64,000 bases of DNA from Amphiduros pacificus (GCA_949316495.1 OX439012.1:20450666-20514665); one strand, 5' to 3'. Shown: positions 19,838 through 29,899, numbered from the stretch's first letter. A program made the numbers and translations. The notes: generated by a model from the letters alone, not told the origin.

Positions 19838-19991
19838 CTTCAACACTATCGTCTGGTATTGTGTAGCAGATTCCTTGTACACAGACTTCCCACAATCCAG
19901 AATATTGCGACCACCTGGGTGTTGCCATAGAAACAATGGCGATAATGGTGGTTACTATGACAACAACGATCAGTGCAAACTTTCTAATCAT
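19838..19991 (-). CDS. Claudin-like gene 2, first coding exon (TM1, first extracellular loop)
   Basis: Gene 2 is a four-transmembrane protein of the claudin/PMP22 superfamily. This exon (154 bp, phase 1 at its end, donor GTAAGT) starts with ATG immediately after a TTGCTTTCCAG acceptor, so a 5' UTR intron must precede it. Protein: MIRKFALIVVVIVTTIIAIV (TM1), then SMATPRW and the signature GLWEVC..GIC: W27, G32-L33-W34, C37, C42. The family motif is W-GLW-C-C; the spacing here is shorter than in classical claudins, so ECL1 is reduced. Coding exons are 19991-19838, 18843-18694, 17516-17350 and 17119-16819, with the same phases (1, 1, 2) as gene 1. Exon 3 carries a frameshift in this sequence. 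The function is inferred from family only: a cell-contact or membrane-organising tetraspan; ligand and partners unknown. Confidence 0.85.
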
Positions 19992-20577
19992 CTGGAAAGC
20001 AATTATGAGAATCAGACAGCAAATTATTTAATTTAATTTGTATTTCATTATCATTTTCTAATGATAAGTAAGAAATATATAGATTCGATTCCGAAACAGC
20101 TACAATTCTTAATTATTTTATTTTTTATGAAATTTGGAAATATTAAAATATTTACATATTAGGATATGACTAGATTTTTTAGGTATTTACATCTTTTTTT
20201 GTTTTTGTTTTATGTTTAATTTTAGTTTCAAGATAATGCCTCATTTAATGTTTTAATGTGATTGAGGGTACAATCACATAAAAGATAAAAGATCTATGTG
20301 TGTTTGTTCAGAACAAAATTTGATGAATCACACTAGAACATGAAGCCATTTTCTGCGTACTATGCATTGCTCCTTACGCATCTCACACATGTCAAATATA
20401 TTCCATTTTATATTAAAAGATCGTTCTCAGGAATGTACAATTTTACCCCCCAAAAAAGATAATCATATGACATGTCTTGTAATCAAAATTGTTTTTATTT
20501 AGTTCACAGTTTGAGGTAATATAATTTTGCTGAGATCATTTTTGTTAACAATCAGGATAAGATAGCAAAGCTAGAAT
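19992..20577. other. Upstream region or 5' UTR intron of claudin-like gene 2
   Basis: Ends (minus strand) in the TTGCTTTCCAG acceptor next to the start codon. I cannot identify the 5' UTR exon. Confidence 0.4.
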
Positions 20578-20776
20578 TCATAATGCCATTGAAACAGCTG
20601 TATACTGCCATTGATACAGCTGTATAATGCCATTGATACAGCTGTATAATGCCATTGATACAGCTGTATAATGCCATTGATACAGCTGTATAATGCCATT
20701 GATACAGCTGTATAATGCCATTGATACAGCTGTATAATGCCATTGATACAGCTGTATAATGCCATTGATACAGCAA
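20578..20776. repeat. 22-bp minisatellite
   Basis: Nine units of GCCATTGATACAGCTGTATA plus AT, nearly identical. Each unit carries the palindrome ATACAGCTGTAT. Possibly in the 5' intron of gene 2. Confidence 0.93.
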
Positions 20777-21089
20777 AATTCTATCCTTAACAGACTACAT
20801 ATCTACTTGTCTCAATTAGCTGGATTATGTCTGGAGGAAATATGACATAAAATATTCCTTAAAACTGCGCTTACCTTATAAGATGTCGGTACTAATAAGA
20901 GGTAGAGTTTCCTGAATGTTGACAAGAAACAATAGCTCAATATTGTGTACTGATGATCTTGATAAGAACTTAATATCACTGATAAGAAAAATAGGCATTT
21001 GATCGAAAGGAATGATAAAAGTCTGGAAGTGCTGAGCTGACATTCATTTCCGTATCCACACTGTTTGTAAATAATACACTCATGAAGTA
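20777..21089. other. Intergenic, nothing recognised
   Basis: Short AT-rich spacer between two minisatellites, no supported feature. Confidence 0.35.
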
Positions 21090-22915
21090 TTTTCCCCCCA
21101 TAAGACATATAGACAAGGTGGGTCATTATGGACAAGGCGGGTCATTGTGGACAAGGCGGGTCATTATGGACAAGGCGGGTCATTATGGACAAGGCGGGTC
21201 ATTATGGAAAAGGTTGGTCATTATGGACAAGGTGGGTCACTATGGACAAGGTTGGTCATTATGGACAAGGTGGGTCATTATGGACAAGATGGGTCACTAT
21301 GGACAAGGTGGGTCATCATGGACAAGGCGGGTCATTATGGACAAGGTGGGTCATTATGGACAAGGTGGGTCATTATGGACAAGATGGGTCATTATGGACA
21401 AGGTTGGTCATGATGGACAAGGCGGGTCACTATGGACAAGGTGGGTCATGATGGACAAGGTGGGTCATTATGGACAAGGTGGGTCATTATGGACAAGGCG
21501 GGTCATTATGGACAAGGTGGGTCATTATGGACAAGGTGGATCATTATGGACAAGGTGGGTCATGATGGACAAGGTGGGTCATTATGGACAAGGTGGGTCA
21601 TTATGGACAAGATGGGTCACTATGGACAAGGTGGGTCATTATGGACAAGGCGGGTCATTATGGACAAGGTGGGTCATTATGGACAAGGTGGGTCATTATG
21701 GACAAGGCGGGTCATTATGGACAAGGCGGGTCATTATGGACAAGGCGGGTCATTATGTACAAGGTGGGTCATTATGGAGATGAGTCATTATGGGCAATGT
21801 GGGTCATTATGGACAAGGTGGGTCATTATGGGCAAGGTGGGTCACTATGGACAAGGTGGGTCATTATGGACAAGGTGGATCATTATGGACAAGGTGGGCC
21901 ATTATGGACAAGGTGGGTCATTATGGACAAGGTGGGTTATGTGGACAAGGTGGGTCCTTATGGACAAGGTGGGTCATTATGGACAAGGTGGGTCATTATG
22001 GACAAGGTGGGTCACTATGGACAAGATGGGTCATTGTGGACAAGGTGGGTCATTATGGACAAGGTGGGTCATTATGGACAAGGTGGGTCATTATGGACAA
22101 GGTGGGTTATTATGGACAAGGTGGGTCATTATGGACAAGGTGGGTCACTATGGACAAGGTGGGTCATTATGGAGATGAGTCATTATGGACAAGGTGGGTC
22201 ATTATGGAGATGAGTCATTATGGACAAGGTGGGTCATTATGGACAAGGTGGGTCATTATGGAGATGAGTCATTATGGGCAATGTGGGTCATTATGGACAA
22301 GGTGGGTCATTATGGGCAAGGTGGGTCACTATGGACAAGGTGGGTCATTATGGACAAGGTGGATCATTATGGACAAGGTGGGCCATTATGGACAAGGTGG
22401 GTCATTATGGACAAGGTGGGTTATGTGGACAAGGTGGGTCCTTATGGACAAGGTGGGTCATTATGGACAAGGTGGGTCATTATGGACAAGGTGGGTCACT
22501 ATGGACAAGATGGGTCATTGTGGACAAGGTGGGTCATTATGGACAAGGTGGGTCATCATGGACAAGGTGGGTCATTATGGACAAGGTGGGTTATTATGGA
22601 CAAGGTGGGTCATTATGGACAAGGTGGGTCACTATGGACAAGGTGGGTCATTATGGAGATGAGTCATTATGGACAAGGTGGGTCATTATGGAGATGAGTC
22701 ATTATGGACAAGGTGGGTCATTATGGACAAGGTGGGTCATTATGGAGATAAGTCATTATGTACAAGGTGGGTCATTATGGGCAAGGTGGGTCATTATGGG
22801 CAAGGTGGGTCATTATGGACAAGGTGGGTCATTGTGGACAAGGTGGGTCATTGTGGACAAGGTGGGTCATTATGGACAAGGTGGGTCACTGTGGACAAGG
22901 TGGGTCATTCATACA
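21090..22915. repeat. 19-bp satellite with a 484-bp higher-order duplication
   Basis: About 95 units of GGACAAGGTGGGTCATTAT. Because 19 is not a multiple of 3 and stops are rare, three long frames cross it; they are not genes. A block starting at the variant GAGATGAGTCATTATGGGCA at 21777 is repeated from 22261 with the same order of variant units, so about 484 bp was duplicated as a whole. AAGGCGGG units are confined to the first third. Confidence 0.95.
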
Positions 22916-22939
22916 TAGTCCTCAGTTTAAGTTGGCCAC

Positions 22940-23284
22940 GGGCCGTGGCACAGTTGGTTAGAGCACTAGGTTATTAGTACTAGTTCCTCTATGGTGATCC
23001 AAAGGTCGTGGGTTCGAACCCCGGCCATGCCGAGATTGAATTCATGATACAATTTCTCACACGAGCTGAGGCCCGTGCCAAAATGATTAACCTGTTGTCC
23101 TTGTAAATCTGTGGCTGGGTGGGTTGTCATGTCAAGGACCTGCGACATGACAATTCAGTGAGGCAGCACTATATCTGCTACAAGTAGGTCTCATCACGAA
23201 ATAACTGAAATAATGTTGAAAATGACTGAAATGACTGAAATATTTTTGAAAGTGATTTAAAACCCCAAACAAACAAACAAACAG
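22940..23284 (+). mobile_element. Full-length tRNA-derived SINE
   Basis: Starts GGGCCGTGGCACAGTTGG with a pol III A box (TGGCACAGTTGG, 22946-22957) and a perfect B box (GGTTCGAACCC, 23011-23021). A tRNA-unrelated body follows: GAGCTGAGGCCCGTGCCAAA, CAGCACTATATCTGCTACAA, AATGTTGAAAATGACTGAAA, then CCCCAAACAAACAAACAAAC. Partial copies lie at 7379-8335, 25988-26098 and 60596-60790, all sharing the 3' body. The A-to-B distance is longer than in a normal tRNA and no acceptor stem closes, so it is not a tRNA gene. Confidence 0.9.
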
Positions 23285-24900
23285 ACAGATCAGTTTAAAG
23301 TTATGATTTTAGATATGCTTTAGTGTGCAATTGTAAATCTCATTGACTTAGGATGGGAAAGATAACATAACTCTCGAGATACTGTATGAGCAAAACCGTC
23401 AGCTGTAAACAAAAAAGTCCCAGACCCGAGGATGGTGTGCAAGTTCAACATGTCGCTTTTGCTCGACATGATTTCATGATCGGATGCACATGAATAGGAC
23501 GTAAACGACAACTGGTTAACCCATGCTAACATTGTGCTGCGTTCTTGACATGTTTTACTCTGCATGGCGAGGTAGAGTTACATACTACCTCTGCCACAAT
23601 TGGCATCTAATGCAGAATACCTTTTCCTCACATTTGCATACCATACAGCTATGTAATTTGTTGGTTCTTAGACATGGTCATGCACAATAACAGAACTGTA
23701 CATGTCAATTTCCAATGTTCAACAACAATTTAGAATGGATCATTTATAGTTTGAGGGGTATATATTTGAAAAATCTGGTTGGAAAAGTACATCACTGATA
23801 TATCAGTTTGATTGTTTGGGATTTTTACATCACTTTCAAAAATATATAAGTTATCAGCTATCACCATAATAATAAAATCAGAGTTTTTCTTTTTACCCCC
23901 CCCCCCCCTGGAAATTGATGCTCCATCCCCTGATTGTTTTTGTCTGCCTACTTTGGTATGTGTGTCACTAACGATACATATCTTAACTCGTTAATTGTTG
24001 TGCTCACTTTGCAGTCATAACAATTGGCCATGTAACAACAACATGTGCAAAATATCCAACTCTGTCCTTATTGGCTGTTAAAAAGAGGCTTGTACTGGGG
24101 GTGATACTGGCAATCCTGGTCTATACTTGCAGAGCCAGGTATAAACACTGGGTCTACTATGGAAAGTAAACATGTTTTAGCCATCTGTGATTTTAAACCT
24201 TGTTGTATATTGACACATATCTTAATCATTGACAAAATATTGGCAAAATATTTCCAAAACATTGTACAGTAATGTAAAGAGGGCCTACTTTTGCTGGATC
24301 AAATATATTGTGGAATCTGCATTACACTTTACAGACAAAAAGGAATTTTGCATCATCTTTTATGTTGTGAAATTCTGACAAATTCATGTTTATACTTTAA
24401 CGTCCAGGTGAAATCTGAAAAAAATGGAAATTGGAGGCTGTTGTGATGTGGGTAAATACATAGTATCTGAGCAACATTTCGAATCTGAACATAAAATAGG
24501 GATCTGAAACTTCAACTTGAATTACCATAGAATAACAGGGCAAGGATTGCTCACCAAAGAGGATCACTGAATTTTGTAATTTTGGAAGAGCCATTCTATC
24601 TTCTTTTTAGCTTGGGCTTCAGTTCACCTTACTTTTTCTTAATTCCTGGAAAATCAGATTTTGAGCATGCTGTTAGTCGGTATACGAGCTATCTCAAAAT
24701 CTGGGCATGAAATTGAAACAAAAACACGCCTAAGAAAAAAAATTCAAAAATAGGCTCCCTCAAGTACAGAACAGAAAAAAGAACATATTTGTATTTGTGT
24801 ATATTTGTATTTTTTTTTTCTGCAGTGTATGCACACAAAATTCGCTATATTTTCTAGGCATCATTTGAATATGTCATTAAGGATGATAATATATAGCTGG
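23285..24900. other. Region between the two claudin-like genes
   Basis: No exon recognised. A C-run lies at about 23897-23908. The minus-strand 3' UTR of claudin-like gene 1 falls in the right part. Open frames here are short and show no domain. Confidence 0.4.
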
Positions 24901-24906
24901 TTTATT
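24901..24906 (-). terminator. Candidate polyadenylation signal one base after the gene 1 stop
   Basis: On the minus strand the stop reads TACTAACAATAAACC, so AATAAA begins one base after the TAA. Gene 2 has TACTAACAATAGAC at the same place. If used, the 3' UTR would be only some 20-30 bases. Confidence 0.45.
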
Positions 24907-24907
24907 G

Positions 24908-25376
24908 TTAGTATTTGGTCTGCCCATATGGTGGTGGCTGGCCAAATGCTGGTGGCTGGCCAAATGCTGGTTGCTGACCAAATGCTGGTTGCTGACCATT
25001 TGCTGGTGGCTGACCAAATGCTGGTTGCTGACCAAATGCTGGTTGCTGACCATTTGCCGGTGGCTGACCAAATGCTGGTTGCTGACCAAATGCTGGTTGC
25101 TGACCATTTGCCGGTGGCTGACCAAATGCTGGTTGCAGGCCAAATGCTGGTTGCTGACCAAATGCTGGTTGCTGTTGTCCATATTCCTGCTGTTGTCCCT
25201 GTCCCTGCTGTTGTCCATATCCCTGCTGTTGTCCATATCCCTGCTGTTGTCCATATCCCTGCTGTTGTCCCTGTCCCTGCTGTTGTCCATATCCCTGCTG
25301 TTGTCCATATCCCTGCTGTTGTCCATATCCCTGCTGTTGTCCATATCCCTGCTGTTGTCCATATCCCTGCTGTGCA
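24908..25376 (-). CDS. Claudin-like gene 1, exon 4 (Gly/Gln/Tyr-rich tail)
   Basis: Opens after a TGTGGTTTAG acceptor, completing the serine codon from exon 3 (phase 2), and runs 155 more residues to TAA. Two repeat blocks make up the cytosolic tail: about ten copies of the hexamer QQGYGQ (18-bp unit, some with GQGQ), then about twelve copies of the heptamer QQPAFGQ or QPPANGQ (21-bp unit). It ends PPPYGQTKY. No charged residue occurs apart from one Glu and the terminal Lys. The composition resembles FUS-type or synaptophysin-type low-complexity tails; the function is inferred only. Both strands are open because unit lengths are multiples of three. Confidence 0.85.
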
Positions 25377-26115
25377 CTAAACCACAAAACACAGGCATTG
25401 CCACGTTTAAACGTGAAAATAAAATCTGATTATTGCAGCCAATAAAACATGAGAAATGCAACATAACGTACCATTTCAAAATATTTAATATACAAAGGTA
25501 AATAAGTAATTGATATAATTAACTAATTTATTAATATGCATTTAGGAGAGAGGGTAATTCATTATCAAAGCCAAAATGTTCAAGATATAAAGATGAAATT
25601 CTTATTTTCATTATGAAGTAGAAAGTCTCTATCTCTTATTTCAGACATCAGTGCATTTAGAGACAGTTATGTATTGCCTGAAGTTATCTTTAATTTGCAT
25701 TTCCACATTTTAGAGCATACTTGAAGGACACAAAATTATATTGCCCAAAAGAGATAATACCTTTGTCCTTTGATACTTTTATATCATATTTCATAATGGA
25801 ATATCGCTTACTACGGAATTGTGTCACTGTCTTTAAATCGATTTGGCATATTTGCACATTTTTTACAATTTTATGCCAAGGTCATATCAAAATAACTTTG
25901 CATGCTTCAAAGGTTCTTTTGCAAGTAGCTTAACCGATATAAATTATGCAATGTCCAAAATGGAATATACCTGTTTATCAAGGCAAATGGTCATACAATA
26001 ACCGTGAGGCAGCATTATATCTGCTACAAGTAGGTCTCGTCATGAAATGACAGTAAAAATGTTGAAATTCACCTGAAACCTCAAACAAATAACCAAAACA
26101 GAGATCACTTCTTAC
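25377..26115 (-). other. Intron 3 of claudin-like gene 1
   Basis: GTAAGA donor and TTTAG acceptor; contains a SINE 3' fragment at 25988-26098. Confidence 0.75.
25988..26098 (+). mobile_element. SINE 3' fragment
   Basis: GTGAGGCAGCATTATATCTG, then CTACAAGTAGGTCTC and AATGTTGAAATTCA lead to a degenerate AAAC tail; the same body as 23160-23284, 5'-truncated and diverged. Confidence 0.85.
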
Positions 26116-26278
26116 CTCGATGTTTTGTCCATATCTCTGATGATATAGGAGGTGAGGAGTGCAACAATCAGAGATCCTACGCCTGCTACACAGGCAAGGC
26201 CAAAGGAGTAGTCCAGGGCCGTGTAATCCGCTTTAATATGTGTGGCAAACACGGCCACACCAGTAAATAACAGCGCAG
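26116..26278 (-). CDS. Claudin-like gene 1, exon 3 (TM3 end, ECL2, TM4)
   Basis: Between a CTTAATGCAG acceptor and a GTAAGA donor, 163 bp, phase 1 in and phase 2 out. Protein: ALLFTGVAVFATHIKADYTA (TM3 end and short ECL2), then LDYSFGLACVAGVGSLIVAL (TM4), then LTSYIIRDMDKT at the cytosolic face. The aromatic LDYSFG motif sits where claudins have their conserved pre-TM4 G-x-S-L-Y. No frameshift, in contrast to the paralogue. Confidence 0.88.
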
Positions 26279-26550
26279 CTGCATTAAGAGAGGAAAGCAA
26301 AAAGTTTGATAATTATTTGATTCATATCAGACAGTCATAAAAACTACCAGAAAAAATTGTGAGTGTTAAAATGACTCTTGAAATTGATAGATATTTGATT
26401 CATTTCACCAGACAGACAATCATAAAAATTACCAGAAAAAAATTGTGAGTGTTAAAATGACTGTTTAAATTGGTTTAATAGTTCTTTAAAAAATATGTTT
26501 GGGTGAGAGTTATTCAAAATTACTCGTGGAGAATGCTTGTATCTGACTTA

Positions 26551-27497
26551 AGGGTATTTATGGGTGTTGGTAGTGAGTGTCCTCTGGTGGCAGATTATTT
26601 TAGGGAACTACTTTCTTTTTACGCCAAAATGGAACGTTTTCAAAAAAGTACGGGAAAAGTGCTCAACTGTCAAAAAGAGTTCCCTTTTCATTAAAAATTT
26701 CAAGTCACGAAATGACATTTTATTGTGTTCATTTTTGTAATAAAATTATTGATTTATCATTTGAAAATCACAATGGAATTTCTTTGATTATATTGAAAGC
26801 TTCATATCTTTTTAATTCATAAAAAGTGGCGTAGTAATATGTCACTGCTCCAAAATTTATTTTGTCATGCCAAAACGTTAAGGGGAAAAAGTTCTGCAGA
26901 TGGTGGGACCATAATAAAGTAGATTTCCAAACAACTTTGTAAAAGTGATCTTAAAAATATTTACTGTGATCCTAGTGAAACCGATTTTCTATTTTTCAAA
27001 AACATCAAGAGAAAAATAGAGGTAAAGTACACACTTGACCATTTCACAAATATTAATTTTTTCACCTCCCTTCACATATCTGATTGCCAAACTTCCTTTT
27101 TATTTCCAAATTATACAAATCAAAATGAGAAAATCTGTTTCACTAGGATCACAGTGAATTTTCTTCCCAATTAAATGAAATAAACACAGCTAAAAACAAG
27201 CCTACTCCTGTTATGTAATCTGCAGAACTTATTTGCTTGTCTTCTTTATTTCTCAACAAAACTATCGTCAAGGAAAATTAGGACAAAATACTATTTTGAA
27301 AGAAATATACTTGTAATCATACCTTATAGTTCAAATATTGTAGTATTTAAATATTGATTCATGTCTTTAATGCTTTTAATTTAATCGGGAATGTATTTTT
27401 ACACCGTAAATGTACCAATTCCCATCAAGTACAGTATTTTGGTAATTTACTCCTCTGCCACCAGAGGACACTTACGACCAACACCCATAAATACCCT
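26551..27497. mobile_element. Harbinger-like foldback transposon (947 bp) in intron 2 of gene 1
   Basis: Starts AGGGTATTTATGGGTGTTGG and ends with its reverse complement; the ends pair over about 44 bp with few mismatches and include TGTCCTCTGGTGGCAGA. TTA flanks both sides (26548-26550, 27498-27500), which suits PIF/Harbinger. The inside is also self-complementary (GTGATCCTAGTGAAAC near 26967 with GTTTCACTAGGATCAC near 27140), so the whole element could fold into one hairpin. No transposase. Confidence 0.8.
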
Positions 27498-27651
27498 TTA
27501 TACTATTTAAGGTAAGTGAAGGTTTAAAATTTTGACCAATTACTGTACAAAGAATGAGAAATGATTTAATATCCTTTCTATGGTATAATTCATTTGAGAA
27601 TCAAATCAAATCAAACAAAAATAATAAAAAACATTAATATTTATTTTTTAC

Positions 27652-27807
27652 CCGCGAGCCCTGCCATTTGATTGCAAGCATTAAGAACTTGCTTCATCTG
27701 CGTGGCTGTTATACTTGTATGATGAATATGGCTAAATGAGCAAGCGCAACATCCAATGAGGAGCACCGTGGCACAAGTAACGGCAGCCCTCACTCCATGA
27801 AACCAAG
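27652..27807 (-). CDS. Claudin-like gene 1, exon 2 (TM2 to TM3 start)
   Basis: 156 bp, phase 1 at both ends. Starts after TGTTTTCATTGCAG and ends at GCG-G/GTAAAA. Protein: AWFHGVRAAVTCATVLLIGC and onward (TM2), a loop with SITATQMKQ, then CNQMAGLA (TM3 start). Of the nine similar acceptors in a row, this one (AG at 27808-27809) is chosen because only this copy continues into the full TM2 coding sequence, with the exon structure conserved in gene 2. Confidence 0.88.
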
Positions 27808-28430
27808 CTGCAATGAAAACAGACAATGAGTATTACCATGGCAACAGTAACTACAGCCCTCACTGCATGAAACCAAGCTGCAATGAAAACAGACAATGAA
27901 TATTACCATGGCAACAGTAGCTTCAGCCCTCACTCCATGAAACCAAGCTACAATGAAAACAGACGATGAATATTACCATGGCAACAGTAACTACAACCCT
28001 CACTGCATGAAACCAAGCTGCAATGAAAACAGACAATGAGTATTACCATGGCAACAGTAACTACAGCCCTCACTGCATGAAACCAAGCTGCAATGAAAAC
28101 AGACAATGAATATTACCATGGCAACAGTAACTACAGCCCTCACTGCATGAAACCAAGCTGCAATGAAAACAGACAATGAATATTACCATGGCAACAGTAA
28201 CTACAGCCCTCACTGCATGAAACCAAGCTGCAATGAAAACAGACAATGAGTATTACCATGGCAACAGTAACTACAGCCCTCACTGCATGACACCAAGCTG
28301 CAAAAATAAGATAATGGGTATCACTATGGCAATATTGACAGAAACTCTTACTCCTTGGAACCTTCGGGAATTATAGGTCTGTAGCTAGTCTAAGATAAAC
28401 CAAGCTGCGAAGATAGCAAACAACGAGTAT
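27781..28430 (-). repeat. 70-bp tandem array of exon 2 splice acceptors
   Basis: On the minus strand, each 70-bp unit is the intron end TCTGTTTTCATTGCAG joined to about 54 bases of exon start (CTTGGTTTCATGCAGTGAGG and onward to CTCATTG). Acceptors (leftmost plus-strand base of the AG) lie at 27808 (real exon), 27878, 27948 (TAG), 28018, 28088, 28158, 28228 and 28298. A diverged one with TTCGCAG/CTTGG is at 28405. Units are nearly identical to each other but differ from the real exon 2. Because 70 is not a multiple of three, use of an upstream acceptor would shift the frame. Confidence 0.9.
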
Positions 28431-28762
28431 TCCCAAGTCTCCTTCAAACATATATGTCTTGCTTTAGGAAGGCACCTTCCTAAAATCTATATACACATTG
28501 CTAGCTGGAGGTGTGGTCATACTCAATGTTGTGAGTTTATTTAATTCCAGAAATAGAGATAATAAAAACTTGGGCCTTTTTCAGCTGGAATTCAAAATAT
28601 GTCCTTGGTGCTATGTTACATGTTGCATGGACCAGTTAAAAATCTCTGAGTGCAGAAAGGGAGAAAAAAAACATTCTAAATCTCAATTATCTTGATGAAT
28701 CTCAATAATAGATATGTGTTAATTGTTCTAGAGTAGTGCTAATTGTTCTGTATAATACTCAC
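28431..28762 (-). other. 5' part of intron 1 of claudin-like gene 1
   Basis: Begins (minus strand) at a strong GTGAGT donor and leads into the acceptor array. Nothing else seen. Confidence 0.6.
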
Positions 28763-28916
28763 CTTCTAAATTATAGATTGGAAATGTTTCGCAGATGCCC
28801 TCAAAACAGATTTCCCACAAACCAGAAATTTTGTCCCATCTTGGAGTTGTCATAGCAACAATGGCAATGATGGTGGTTGCTATGACAAGCATGATCAATG
28901 CATACTTTCTGGTCAT
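28763..28916 (-). CDS. Claudin-like gene 1, first coding exon (TM1, first extracellular loop)
   Basis: Gene 1 encodes a 313-residue four-transmembrane protein of the claudin/PMP22 superfamily in four coding exons: 28916-28763, 27807-27652, 26278-26116 and 25376-24908; all junctions keep the frame (phases 1, 1, 2). This exon gives MTRKYALIMLVIATTIIAIV (TM1) and the extracellular signature W27, G32-L33-W34, C37, C42 (GLWEICFEGIC). The loop is much shorter than in typical claudins. The ATG lies one base after a TTTGTATTTTAG acceptor, so a 5' UTR exon lies upstream, not located. Gene 2 at 16.8-20.0 kb is a tandem paralogue in the same orientation with an exon 1 of identical length. The likely role is at cell contacts or in membrane organisation, with a long low-complexity cytosolic tail; this is inference from family and composition. 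Confidence 0.88.
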
Positions 28917-28987
28917 CCTAAAATACAAATAGCAAAACGGTCACATAGAGTTAAATGGTTTGTTCTTTTATTTATTTCTAGATCATC

Positions 28988-29550
28988 CGCCCGGGGGGGG
29001 GGTACTCTCATAGTCAGCGTTACCAGGGAAGCTGGGCTAAATAGGGTCCTTTTCGCTGATATTTTTCCTAAAACAGGTTAAGATATTTCATCATTTCCCC
29101 TAAAACAGGGTACTATTTTTCAAATTTTTCCTTAAAACAGGGATTACAATCCCCCTTTCCAAATCTCCCCCTTCTGCATCATCCCTAAATGAGGGTATAA
29201 AAAATTCAGCTAGTACTAAATCAGGGTACCAATAATGATAGAATATTTCCCTAATTCAGGCTCTGGAGTTTTCAGTTCCATCCGGGTTAAGATATTTCAT
29301 CATTTCCCCTAAAACAGGGTACTATTTTTCAAATATTCCCCTAAAACAGGGATCACAATCCCCCTTTCAAAATCTCCCCCTTCTGCATCATCCCTAAATG
29401 AGGGTATAAAAAATTCAGCTAGTCCTAAATCAGGGTACCAATAATGATAGAATATTTCCCTAATTCAGGCTCTGGGGTTTTCAGTTACATCCCAGCCTCC
29501 GCGGGTTAAAATCATGAGAGTAACCACCCCCTGCCCCCCCCCCCCCCCGG
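28988..29550. mobile_element. Inverted-repeat element with poly-G/poly-C ends
   Basis: The left end is CGCCCGGGGGGGGGGTACTC followed by TCAT. The right end is ATGAGAGTAACC, then CCCCCTG and a run of about 16 C ending GGG. The ends pair through the G/C run and TACTCTCAT. GATCATC flanks both sides (28981-28987, 29551-29557), a probable 7- or 8-bp target duplication. The interior is a 209-bp block present twice. No coding capacity. Superfamily not assigned; hAT or another 8-bp-TSD type is possible. Confidence 0.65.
29076..29493. repeat. 209-bp tandem duplication inside the element
   Basis: GGTTAAGATATTTCATCATT starts at 29076 and again at 29285; both copies run through CTAAATGAGGGTATAAAAAA and CCCTAATTCAGGCTCTGG with few differences. 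Confidence 0.85.
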
Positions 29551-29605
29551 GATCATCGGTAGTTGCCACAAACGACCCTGTTGGCAGTTAATTTGAACTT
29601 TCTAC

Positions 29606-29868
<263 letters not shown>

Positions 29869-29899
<31 letters not shown>

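Noticed and set aside
21082-22977. Several overlapping frames of 100-290 codons with WTRWVIMDKVGHYGQGG repeats
   Set aside because: The 19-bp satellite is open in all three plus frames; the repeat period explains them and there is no start, splice or domain signal.
22940-23030. tRNA gene (A and B boxes present)
   Set aside because: No acceptor stem closes, the distance between boxes is too long, and the sequence continues into a repeated SINE body found at three other places.
24805-25479. Plus-strand and alternative minus-strand frames over the claudin-like tail exon
   Set aside because: Repeat units of 18 and 21 bp keep all frames open; only the minus frame joined in phase to exon 3 fits the gene model and its paralogue.
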